A stretch of DNA of 11,794 nucleotides from Pseudomonadota bacterium (GTDB taxonomy: Bacteria > Myxococcota_A > Polyangia > Polyangiales > Sandaracinaceae). The stretch's first letter is position 1; each line of letters starts with the position of its first letter. Of this stretch, positions 1-6,574 are shown piece by piece. Position numbers and translations under genes: made by a program. The notes beneath the pieces are model-generated. The model made no database searches. It was not told the DNA's origin and saw nothing but the letters and a program-made list of their open reading frames with translations. The DNA lies in the NCBI GenBank assembly GCA_023427125.1, contig JAEZBP010000110.1:1-11794 (forward strand). Reading direction: 5' to 3'.

Positions 1-285
1 GGCGTGCACTGTGAGGAGCTGCTGGAGCGTGGCGATCGCCTCATCGAAGAGGAGGCCGCGCTCGTACGCGCGCGCGGCGTTCTCGAGGAGCTCAGGTCGG
101 GGTGAGTGCCGAAAGGACTCCAAGAACTCCCTGGCGGCGTCCTCGTAGCGAGCGCGCTCGTAGTATGCGCGACCCGAGCGGAAGTGCGCTTCCGCGCGCT
201 CCTCATCGGTCCCGTCCTGAGCGTGAAGGGTCGAGGCGGTGAAGGAGAGCGCGACGCAGCATGCGAGCGAAGCGAGGCGAAGCAT
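1..285 (-). CDS. Exported TPR-like protein, N-terminal part (runs off the left edge)
   Basis: Reading the minus strand from the ATG at 285 gives 95 codons open to the window edge, so this is the 5' part of a longer gene. Residues 1-22 form a signal peptide: Met-Leu-Arg, a hydrophobic stretch (LASLACCVALSF), then a small-residue site at HA/Q near residue 22. The rest is helical and resembles tetratricopeptide repeats: about residues 31-64 contain AEAHFRSGRAYYERARYEDA, and a second unit (ENAARAYERGLLFDEAI) runs from about 68 to 95. TPR units mediate protein-protein contacts, so a periplasmic scaffold or adaptor role is likely, but partner and pathway cannot be told from this fragment. The start is supported by a GGGAGG ribosome site (plus-strand 293-298) seven bases upstream. 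The gene is divergent from the kinase gene. Confidence 0.75.
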   Translation of the reverse strand, partial: MLRLASLACCVALSFTASTLHAQDGTDEERAEAHFRSGRAYYERARYEDAAREFLESFRHSPRPELLENAARAYERGLLFDEAIATLQQLLTVHA

Positions 286-426
286 TCGTGGTCCTCCCGG
301 GCGCGGAGCCTAACGCGGATGAGCGCATGGTGGGAGGCTTAGCGTTGGGAAATGCGGGCAGGAGCTGGAAGGGCTGGCCTCGCGCGCCGATGCTCCTTAG
401 GCTTCGCTTCCCCTCGGAACGCTGCG

Positions 427-1506
427 GTGCCGATCTTCGCCAAGGGACGCGTCCTCCGGAGCCCGACGACCGCTCGGCGCTACCGCCTCGGTTCGGTCCT
501 CGGCGTGGGCGGGTACGGCAAGGCGTACCACGCGGTCGATCTCACGAAGGGCCGGGAGGTCTGCCTGAAGTACACCTTCGACCAGCTCAGCTGGCAGCGC
601 GAGGTGTACTTCGGTGAGCTCTTCAAGGGGCACCCGCGGGTCATCCAGATCTACGACTCGTTCCCGCTGCTCCCGAAGTCCGGCCGCGGCCGCATCCGCT
701 ACTGTCTGGTGCTCGAGCTCGCCGAGCACGGCACCCTCTCCGACTATCAAGAGCGCACGGGCAAGCCCTGGTCGGAGGAGCGCGCGGTGCGTGAGATCAA
801 GGGGCTCTTGCGCGTGCTCGATCAGCTCCATGGCGGGAGCGCGACCCACCGCGACATCACGCCCTACAACATCTTCGTGACCAACCCGGGCGTGCTGAAG
901 CTCGGTGACTTCGGCATCGCGCGGCACGAGCTGGCCGGGCATCCGCTCAAGCCCGAGGCATTCAACCCCGACTACGTCACCCGCGGGATCATCGACGCGG
1001 AGCACCGCGCGTGGGAGCCGGTGGACGACGTCTTTCAGATGGGCCAGCTCCTCGCGATGCTGGTGCTCGGAAAGCACCGCGAGAAGGTCACGGTCGCGTC
1101 GCTCAAGAAGAAGCGCATCAGCCCCGCGCTGAAGTCGATCATCAAGCGCGCGATCGGCCCGCGCAGCCAGCGCTATCGGGACGCCTGGGAGATGCTCTTG
1201 GCGCTGCGGGAGGGCCCCCCGCTGGCGCCCTCGCCGCTCGAGAGCCTGCGCGGGCGCACGCTGGTGTTCACCGGGCTCCTCTCGATCCCGCGCGCGGAGG
1301 CCGAGGCGCTCGCCGCCGCCGCCGGCGCCAAGGTATCGCGGCGCGTCTCGCGATCGCTCGACGTGCTGGTGCGCGGCAAGCGCATGCGGCGCGGCGAGGG
1401 CAGCCGCACGGAGGCGGTGCTCCGCGCGCAGCGGCTCGTGCGCCAGGGCCACCCCATCCGCACCATCGACGAGGCCACGTTCCTGCGCCTCGCGCGCGGT
1501 TCCTGA
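427..1506 (+). CDS. Ser/Thr protein kinase fused to a C-terminal BRCT domain
   Basis: A Hanks-type kinase of about 359 residues (from GTG 427). Visible motifs are the glycine loop GVGGYGKAYHAV (26-37), the VCLK lysine (48), HRDITPYN (141-148; catalytic Asp 143, Asn 148), DFG (161-163), and a Asp-Asp pair near 200 matching the helix-F Asp. A clear APE motif is missing, and there is no membrane segment, so it is probably soluble. Residues about 273-355 read like the BRCT domain of NAD-dependent DNA ligase: LRGRTLVFTGLL, then a helix, AGAKVSRRVSRSLDVLV, and a final helix ending ATFLRLA. BRCT domains bind phosphopeptides, DNA ends or partner proteins. The frame is open from an ATG at 352, but codons 352-426 have many A/T third bases while those after 427 are strongly G/C-ending. 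I therefore prefer GTG 427; neither has a convincing ribosome site. It lies 34 bp upstream of the next gene. Confidence 0.88.
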   Translation: MPIFAKGRVLRSPTTARRYRLGSVLGVGGYGKAYHAVDLTKGREVCLKYTFDQLSWQREVYFGELFKGHPRVIQIYDSFPLLPKSGRGRIRYCLVLELAEHGTLSDYQERTGKPWSEERAVREIKGLLRVLDQLHGGSATHRDITPYNIFVTNPGVLKLGDFGIARHELAGHPLKPEAFNPDYVTRGIIDAEHRAWEPVDDVFQMGQLLAMLVLGKHREKVTVASLKKKRISPALKSIIKRAIGPRSQRYRDAWEMLLALREGPPLAPSPLESLRGRTLVFTGLLSIPRAEAEALAAAAGAKVSRRVSRSLDVLVRGKRMRRGEGSRTEAVLRAQRLVRQGHPIRTIDEATFLRLARGS

Positions 1507-1531
1507 CTTCCGCGTTCGCGCGTTCTACATT
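1503..1531 (+). promoter_or_regulatory. Possible sigma70-type promoter giving a near-leaderless transcript
   Basis: CTGACT (1503-1508) and TACATT (1526-1531), each four of six to consensus, are separated by 17 bases. The expected transcription start is about 1538, three bases before the ATG at 1541. No Shine-Dalgarno sequence precedes that ATG, which fits leaderless translation. The -35 overlaps the kinase stop codon. This is motif matching by eye in GC-rich DNA, so it is tentative. Confidence 0.3.
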
Positions 1532-1540
1532 CGCCCCGTC

Positions 1541-1957
1541 ATGAGCATCCCCGAGAGCGTGGTCGCGCAGGTGGTCGCCGACGTCTCCTCGCGCATGAGC
1601 GACCCCGGCTACGCGCAGCTCGCGATCGGTGGGTTCGTGCAGAGCCACCCGGACGTCGGGCGCTATCTGAGCGCGCACCTCGACGAGCTCGGCGGTGGCG
1701 AAGCGGTGATGCACGCGGTCTTCCACGCCGAGGTGATGAACGACTGCTACCGGCGCCACCTCGGCCGGGAGCTGCGCCCGATCCGCTTTCGCGATCTCGA
1801 CGCGGTGGCGAACGTGACCTCGAGCGCCGGCGCGAGCTCGACGCTGCGCAAGCTCGAGCCCGCGCTCGCCGACTACGTCGCGAGCAACGTCGAGGAGGAG
1901 GCGATGCGCCGCGTGCTCTCGCTCGTCGCGGTCGCGATGTCGCGGGCCGCCGAGTGA
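1541..1957 (+). CDS. Unrecognised 138-residue protein, coupled to the macro-domain gene
   Basis: I do not recognise this family. It is soluble, with no signal peptide or membrane helix, and looks mostly helical. Features that may be conserved are a His/Glu-rich central stretch (HAVFHAEVMNDCYRRHLGRE, about residues 58-77), a following RFRDLDAVANV segment, and an acidic C-terminal helix (SNVEEEAMRRVLSL). Codon use is strongly G/C-ending, so it is a genuine gene. The ATG at 1541 is the sensible start, although no ribosome site is visible. Its TGA (1955-1957) overlaps the GTG start of the macro-domain gene (GTGA), implying translational coupling and a linked role. Candidates are a partner, regulator or target-recognition protein of the hydrolase. 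That is inference from position only. Confidence 0.72.
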   Translation: MSIPESVVAQVVADVSSRMSDPGYAQLAIGGFVQSHPDVGRYLSAHLDELGGGEAVMHAVFHAEVMNDCYRRHLGRELRPIRFRDLDAVANVTSSAGASSTLRKLEPALADYVASNVEEEAMRRVLSLVAVAMSRAAE

Positions 1958-2478
1958 CGATCACCGCGCCGCGGATCACCCTCGTCACCGGTGACATCAC
2001 GAAGGCCGGCGTCGACGCGATCGTGAACGCCGCCAACGAGCGGATGCTGGGCGGCGGCGGCGTGGACGGGGCGATCCATCGCGCGGCCGGCCCCGCGCTG
2101 CGCGAGGCCTGCGAAGAGGGCGCCGAGGGCTCGCCTGGCGTGCGCTGCCCGACCGGCGAGGCCCGCATCACGCCGGGCTTCGCCTTGCCCGCGCGCTTCG
2201 TGATCCACACCGTCGGCCCGCGCTACTCCATGCCGGGAGCACCGGCGCTGCTCGCCTCGGCGTTTCGCGCGAGCCTGAAGCTCGCCTCCGAGCACGAGGC
2301 GATCCGCACGGTCGCGCTTCCGGCGATCAGCTGCGGCGTCTTCGGCTACCCGATCGAGGAGGCGGCGACGATCGCGCTCGGCGTCGCCCGCGAGGCGGGC
2401 TGGGACCTCGACGAGATCCGCTTCGTGCTCTTCGACGAGCACGACTGCGCGGCGTTCGAGCGCGCTGCGGGGCGCTGA
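1954..2478 (+). CDS. Macro-domain protein, O-acetyl-ADP-ribose deacetylase / ADP-ribosyl hydrolase (YmdB/MacroD type)
   Basis: A single-domain macro protein of 174 residues, the usual size for the YmdB/MacroD class. The ADP-ribose pocket motifs are all present in order: TGDIT with Asp13, VNAAN (24-28), the glycine-rich loop GGGGVDGAIHRAAGP (33-47) with Asp38 in the place of the catalytic Asp, PTGEA (67-70), VIHTVGP (83-89), and ISCGVFGYP (125-133) over the distal ribose. Known members remove ADP-ribose from acidic residues or deacetylate O-acetyl-ADP-ribose in the cytoplasm. The GTG at 1954 overlaps the preceding stop, so it is translated with the 138-residue protein. A kinase-BRCT gene lies just upstream and a hairpin terminator just downstream. 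Substrate in this organism is unknown. Confidence 0.93.
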   Translation: MTITAPRITLVTGDITKAGVDAIVNAANERMLGGGGVDGAIHRAAGPALREACEEGAEGSPGVRCPTGEARITPGFALPARFVIHTVGPRYSMPGAPALLASAFRASLKLASEHEAIRTVALPAISCGVFGYPIEEAATIALGVAREAGWDLDEIRFVLFDEHDCAAFERAAGR

Positions 2479-2489
2479 TCTACATCCGG

Positions 2490-2516
2490 GAGCGTCGGTC
2501 CAGGTCACCGACGCTC
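2490..2516 (+). terminator. Hairpin terminator after the kinase/macro group
   Basis: A perfect 10-bp stem, GAGCGTCGGT (2490-2499) and ACCGACGCTC (2507-2516), encloses a 7-base loop starting 12 bases after the macro stop codon. A CTTGCTCCCT tract follows, so the U-run is short and interrupted. Position and stem strength make it a likely intrinsic-type terminator, possibly weak. Confidence 0.55.
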
Positions 2517-2538
2517 TTGCTCCCTACCTCCCCGTTCC

Positions 2539-2668
2539 CCTGAGCCGCAGCCGCAGGCTGCCCCAACGGCCAGGCTCAGGAGTCGAAGGGCGCGCGGCCG
2601 CCGGCGTCCCCGTTCGTCCTGAGCGCAGTCGAAGGGCTCGGCGCTGCGCGCCGGCTCAGGACGAACGG
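2539..2668. repeat. Dispersed palindromic repeat cluster (FDCAQDER-type element)
   Basis: Two related copies sit in this intergenic stretch. The left copy has an 8-bp inverted pair, CCTGAGCC (2539-2546) and GGCTCAGG (2573-2580), followed by AGTCGAAGGGC (2581-2591). The right copy has a perfect 15-bp inverted pair, CCGTTCGTCCTGAGC (2610-2624) and GCTCAGGACGAACGG (2654-2668), and repeats AGTCGAAGGGC at 2627-2637. The minus strand of the right copy translates as PFDCAQDERG, a string I know from spurious proteins predicted over repeats in many environmental genomes. It is therefore most likely a repetitive extragenic palindrome rather than coding DNA. It may also fold in RNA and block or protect transcript ends. 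Confidence 0.6.
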
Positions 2669-2706
2669 TGGAGGAGGGTCGTGTCGCAGCACCGTGCGCG
2701 GCCATT

Positions 2707-2889
2707 TTAGAGCCGCAGGAGCGAGCGCAGCGAGCGGCGCTCTTCGCGCCGCCGCTCGGGCGAGGCGGCGCGCTCCTCGTCCTTGCGGCGATCGGTCATC
2801 GCCGTGCGGCGCTCGGCCGGGAGGTAGCTCGCGAGGCGCCAGGTCTGCTTGGGATCGTTCGAGGGCTGCATGGCCGCGATTGTCTTCAT
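2707..2889 (-). CDS. Doubtful small protein (60 residues), charged C-terminus
   Basis: A minus-strand frame from the ATG at 2889 to a TAA at 2707. I do not recognise it. About 56 of 60 codons end in G or C, which is the bias of real genes here, and the segment QPSNDPKQTWRLASYLPAE looks protein-like. The second half is almost entirely Arg/Glu/Asp (DRRKDEERAASPERRREERR), so it is probably disordered or coiled. The frame stays open further upstream (to 3222) but the bias fades there, so it could be the tail of a decayed gene. Only a GGGG three bases before the ATG could serve as ribosome site. No neighbour on the same strand supports a function. Confidence 0.35.
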   Translation of the reverse strand: MKTIAAMQPSNDPKQTWRLASYLPAERRTAMTDRRKDEERAASPERRREERRSLRSLLRL

Positions 2890-3060
2890 GACCCCGCGAT
2901 CCGCCAAGAAATCAGCTCTCGGCGGGTCGCGCAGGACGACCTCACCTACCTCAAGAACAACCCTGCGAGAGCGCGGCCACCCCCGCGCCGTGGAAGTCGC
3001 TACGCGGCGACCACTACACGGCTGAGGTCCGCGGGCCGCACGACAGGATCCCAGCCCCGC
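2890..3060. other. Intergenic stretch with no recognised feature
   Basis: Between the doubtful small gene and the protease promoter region I see no RNA gene, no convincing reading frame with biased codons, and no strong hairpin. Several frames are open on both strands, but none reads like a protein. Confidence 0.4.
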
Positions 3061-3090
3061 TTGCCCAGAGGCCTTCCGGGGGTGTAGCGT
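3061..3090 (+). promoter_or_regulatory. Possible promoter for the exported-protein gene run
   Basis: TTGCCC (3061-3066) and TAGCGT (3085-3090) are separated by 18 bases. The expected transcript start is about 3097, just before the ATGs at 3098 and 3113. This would give a very short leader and favours ATG 3113, which then has a GGGG ribosome site inside the leader. The match is weak and by eye. Confidence 0.3.
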
Positions 3091-3112
3091 CTTTCCCATG
3101 GATGGGGCGACG

Positions 3113-6100
3113 ATGTGGCGCATTTGGATCGCGTTGCTGGCCACTGTGGTGGTGGCAGGGTGTGACTCTACGGACGGCGCGGTGGGTGCTCGCGGCGCTC
3201 TGTCGGGCATTGCTGACAGCACATCGTCGCCGACCTATCCTGCGGTGGGCTATCTGGTGGCCCCGGGAACACCGCGACAGGCTTGCACCGCAACGCTGAT
3301 CTCGCCGCAGCATGTGCTCACGGCGGCTCACTGCGTGAGGGAACTCTCGATAGACCGCGACGCAAAGGTCTGCTTTACGACGGTAGCTGACCCAGACGCA
3401 GGGCCGCTTGGCTGCGTGCACGTTGCGGACTGCGCCGTCCCACCCGAGTACAACCCCGACGCCGGGCGCCCGGGTGCGTGCGACGAGCCGCCAGTCAGCG
3501 CTGGGTGCCCGGCGCACGATGTAGCAGTGCTGTTCCTGAGGCATCGCGTGCCACCGGCGTGGGCGCCCACTCCGCCCGCTTACTGGGAAACCTACCCGGG
3601 GCGTACCTTCCATCGGATTCCCACCAACGCGGAGCTCGCGACGGTCGCAGTCGGCGACCCAATCGAGCAGGTCGGTTACGGTCGCACGAGCTCGAGTCCT
3701 ACAAGCGCACGGCACTATCGCGCAAACTCCATCTCCACTCTGCATCCCTCCGGGAACGCTACACTCACGCCCAGCACAGCCGCGCTAGTGTCGGGGGATT
3801 CGGGGGGACCAGCCCTCCGTGATTTCGGCGGCGCCAGCGCATACCACGACCCACCCATCGGAGTGGCGTGCGCCAATTCAGGATCTGTGTCCGTGGGTAC
3901 GTACACAAGCATTGTGGAGCCCTCGCATATTGAGTTCGTTCGCGAGCAGCTCGACCTCGATGGGGATGGACGCTTCGACTATGGCCGCGTTCGCGCCGAC
4001 GGTCGCGTGTTTGGTTGCATGGGCCGCGGATACAACCCAGAGGCCACGCCTGCAAACGATCCGGACGGTGACGGATACATCGCGGGCGAGGATGAGAATC
4101 CGGGGGTGTACGATCCATGTCCACTGGACGATCGTGACATGGATGGCGTCCCCAATGTCGTTGATAACTGTCCAAACATAGCGAATGACGATCAGGCGAA
4201 CAGCGATGCAGATCCGCATGGCGATGCCTGCGACAATTGTCCCCATGTTAGCAACTATGATCAACGTGATTTTGATCTGTACGACGAGGATACCTCGTAC
4301 AGTTTTCCGCCCAGTGACGGTGTGGGAGACGTCTGCGATAACTGCCCTTACGTCGTCAACCCGCTGCAGGAGGACTGCGACGGGAACGGCGCCGGCGACG
4401 CCTGCGACTTCCCCGACCTCGACGGCGACGGGTACCATGACGTCTGCGACGACAACTGCCCTCCGTCGGTCGGGGACCCGGAGGAAACCTACAACCCCGA
4501 TCAGGCGAACTGCAACCTCGACGCGGAGCTCACGAACGGCGAGGCGATCCTCCGCGGTGATGTGTGCGACCCGACGCCGTGTCCGGCGTTCCGGCACTAT
4601 GCGCGCCGTCGGCCGGTGGTCGGCGGCACGCCGGATGGCTTCATCGTCGAGTCCTCCGGGCTCGAGGGCCTCGGGATGGTCGAGACCATCGCCGACGCCG
4701 TGAACGCGGCGGGGACCGCGCGCACCGGGTTCCGCTTCTGCCCCTGCGACACGACCGAAGACACGCTCGAGGCGAGGGACAGCTGCGCGGCGTCGGCGAA
4801 CTGCATCATCGGCGACCCGGCCCTTTACGATGGCCTGGGATCCAGCTGGCGCAGGATCAGTGCGACGCTGTTCGGTGAGCACGACGTCGGCACGAGCGCC
4901 TCGGAGTTCGTGATCCGCTACGGCGACCCCGCGCCCGAGCGCCACGCATTCGGACAGTGGGACTTCTTCTCGGACGCGAGCAGCGGCGGCTACGTGCTGC
5001 CCGGCAGCTTTCAGCGCGCCCGCGGTGTCACCTGGGCTCACGCGATCGGATACGAGCCGCGGCGGATCGGCCCGCTCGGCCCCCCCCCTACGTTCGAATA
5101 CTGGGGCTGCGTCGACACAGGAGACTGCCCGGCGGTCGACCGCCGCCTCTCCTCGCACTACATGAGCGGCGAGCACTCGCGCTCAGAATACGCCTTCTAC
5201 GCGATTAACCCGATCGAGCGAGTCACGCTAGGGCTCTTCCCCGGGATCTGCCCTGTCTGCGTGTCCGGTTTCCCCGCGGGGTTCCTCGGTCGCAACTGCG
5301 GGGGCGACGGGCTCTGTCTGCGGCTCGGCGGGGCGCCGCCGGAGATCGATCCTCAAGGGCCGGTGCACGTCGACCTCGGGCTCGGCGCCTTGGCCGGCGA
5401 CCGCATCCACCCGGACGTCTGGCAGCTCCTTCAGACCGGAACCCAGCTCGAGTGGATCGTGGCGGCCGAGCCGGCCGAGCGCCTCTCGTCCGACTCGGTC
5501 CTCATGGCGGCCATCGATCCCTCGAGCGGCGAGCTGGTCGCAGCGCTCCGCGTCGAAGACGGGCAGCTCATCAACCTCGTCGGCGAGCCCGTGCCCGTCA
5601 GCCGCCCCCCCGGCAGCACCCTCGTCCTCTTGGGACGGGAGCGCGCCCTGCTCACGCTGGGTGGATTCGATGGCAACGGGAACCCCCAGGGCCACATCGA
5701 CTGGCTCCACCTCGATCACCCGGGCTCGGGGGTCGTCTTCCTCTCCGGCACGTTGCCGGCGACGGTGGTGTCTGCCGCCGTCGATCTCCACGGCCGGCGC
5801 CTCCTGGTGCTGGACAAGACCGGCGTGCAAGGGCGCTGGCTCCTGGTCGATCTGCGTGCGGGCACGTCCTTCAACCTCGGGCCCTCGTCCGGGTGGCAGC
5901 ACGCGTCGCTGGTCGGTCTTCCCGACGGCCGCTTCGCGAGCCTGTTCTGGGATACGAGCTTCGCCTCCTGGTCGCTCTACACCACGCGCTTGGACGACGG
6001 CCAACAGCCGCCCGGATTCACGGATCACCACGTGACCACGGGTACCGGCGTGCCGACGGGCGAGCTCGTCGGCTCGCGCCTCGGAGTCACCTTCGTGCTC

Positions 6101-6574
6101 CAGGACCAGAGCCTGGGCTGGATCCCGGCGGGTGTGCCCTTCACCCGCCTCACCCCCACGTCGGGCAGCGCGTGCGCCTTCAGCTGCGACGACGGTAGCG
6201 CGTGCACGACCGACTCCTGCCAGAACAACCAGTGCATGCACCTGCCTATCACCTGTGATGACGGGAACGCGTGCACGACCGACTGGTGCAACCCCGCTTC
6301 TGGCTGCACGACGGCTCCGACCGGCACCCCCCAGTGCTCCTGCTCGAGCGCCGAGTGTGGAGGTAGCGGGGGGAGCTGCTTCTGCGACAGCGCCTGCGTG
6401 AGCTACGGCGACTGCTGCTACAACGCCGGGAGCATGTGCAGCTATTGGGGCAGCCCCACGGCCTGCGACCCCTGGGAGTGCGGCGCGCAGGGAGGCCCGA
6501 GCTGCTTTTGCGACTCTTCGTGCGCGACATACGGCGACTGCTGCGACGGGGCCGGGAGCGTCTGCGGTGTCTAG
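3113..6574 (+). CDS. Surface lipoprotein: trypsin-like protease with TSP3 repeats and two somatomedin B-like domains
   Basis: A modular exported protein of 1153 residues. It opens with a lipoprotein signal (VVVAGC, Cys17). The S1 (trypsin-fold) domain, about 40-280, has the full triad: TAAHC (His73), HDVAVLFL (Asp136) and SGDSGGP (Ser230), with Cys58/Cys74 as the usual His-loop disulfide. By direct count, the residue six before Ser230 is Ala, not the Asp of trypsin, so Arg/Lys specificity is doubtful. Residues about 281-485 are calcium-binding thrombospondin type 3 repeats (DPDGDGY, VDNCPN, GDACDNCP, DLDGDGYHDVCDDNCP). Residues about 490-1020 are unrecognised; strand-rich repeats in the later half suggest a beta-propeller. 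The end has two CDDGxACTTDxC units (about 1023-1065) and two somatomedin B-like Cys domains (CFCDSxCxxYGDCC, about 1076-1153). ATG 3113 has GGGG five bases upstream; ATG 3098 is the alternative. Codon bias changes sharply near 4345. The next gene overlaps its stop. Confidence 0.85.
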   Translation: MWRIWIALLATVVVAGCDSTDGAVGARGALSGIADSTSSPTYPAVGYLVAPGTPRQACTATLISPQHVLTAAHCVRELSIDRDAKVCFTTVADPDAGPLGCVHVADCAVPPEYNPDAGRPGACDEPPVSAGCPAHDVAVLFLRHRVPPAWAPTPPAYWETYPGRTFHRIPTNAELATVAVGDPIEQVGYGRTSSSPTSARHYRANSISTLHPSGNATLTPSTAALVSGDSGGPALRDFGGASAYHDPPIGVACANSGSVSVGTYTSIVEPSHIEFVREQLDLDGDGRFDYGRVRADGRVFGCMGRGYNPEATPANDPDGDGYIAGEDENPGVYDPCPLDDRDMDGVPNVVDNCPNIANDDQANSDADPHGDACDNCPHVSNYDQRDFDLYDEDTSYSFPPSDGVGDVCDNCPYVVNPLQEDCDGNGAGDACDFPDLDGDGYHDVCDDNCPPSVGDPEETYNPDQANCNLDAELTNGEAILRGDVCDPTPCPAFRHYARRRPVVGGTPDGFIVESSGLEGLGMVETIADAVNAAGTARTGFRFCPCDTTEDTLEARDSCAASANCIIGDPALYDGLGSSWRRISATLFGEHDVGTSASEFVIRYGDPAPERHAFGQWDFFSDASSGGYVLPGSFQRARGVTWAHAIGYEPRRIGPLGPPPTFEYWGCVDTGDCPAVDRRLSSHYMSGEHSRSEYAFYAINPIERVTLGLFPGICPVCVSGFPAGFLGRNCGGDGLCLRLGGAPPEIDPQGPVHVDLGLGALAGDRIHPDVWQLLQTGTQLEWIVAAEPAERLSSDSVLMAAIDPSSGELVAALRVEDGQLINLVGEPVPVSRPPGSTLVLLGRERALLTLGGFDGNGNPQGHIDWLHLDHPGSGVVFLSGTLPATVVSAAVDLHGRRLLVLDKTGVQGRWLLVDLRAGTSFNLGPSSGWQHASLVGLPDGRFASLFWDTSFASWSLYTTRLDDGQQPPGFTDHHVTTGTGVPTGELVGSRLGVTFVLQDQSLGWIPAGVPFTRLTPTSGSACAFSCDDGSACTTDSCQNNQCMHLPITCDDGNACTTDWCNPASGCTTAPTGTPQCSCSSAECGGSGGSCFCDSACVSYGDCCYNAGSMCSYWGSPTACDPWECGAQGGPSCFCDSSCATYGDCCDGAGSVCGV

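Noticed and set aside
213..236. CGTCCTGAGCG plus GAAGGG resembling the palindromic repeat
   Set aside because: It lies in the signal-peptide end of the exported TPR-like gene, shares only about 11 bases and lacks the inverted arm, so it is probably chance.
397..1452. A 351-codon minus-strand open frame opposite the kinase gene
   Set aside because: It is the antisense of a gene with clear kinase and BRCT motifs. Its Arg/Ala/His-rich product has no recognisable motif, as usual for shadow frames in GC-rich DNA.
2505..2705. A 66-codon minus-strand frame containing PFDCAQDERG
   Set aside because: It is a translation of the palindromic repeat, and the string is a known artefact of such repeats.
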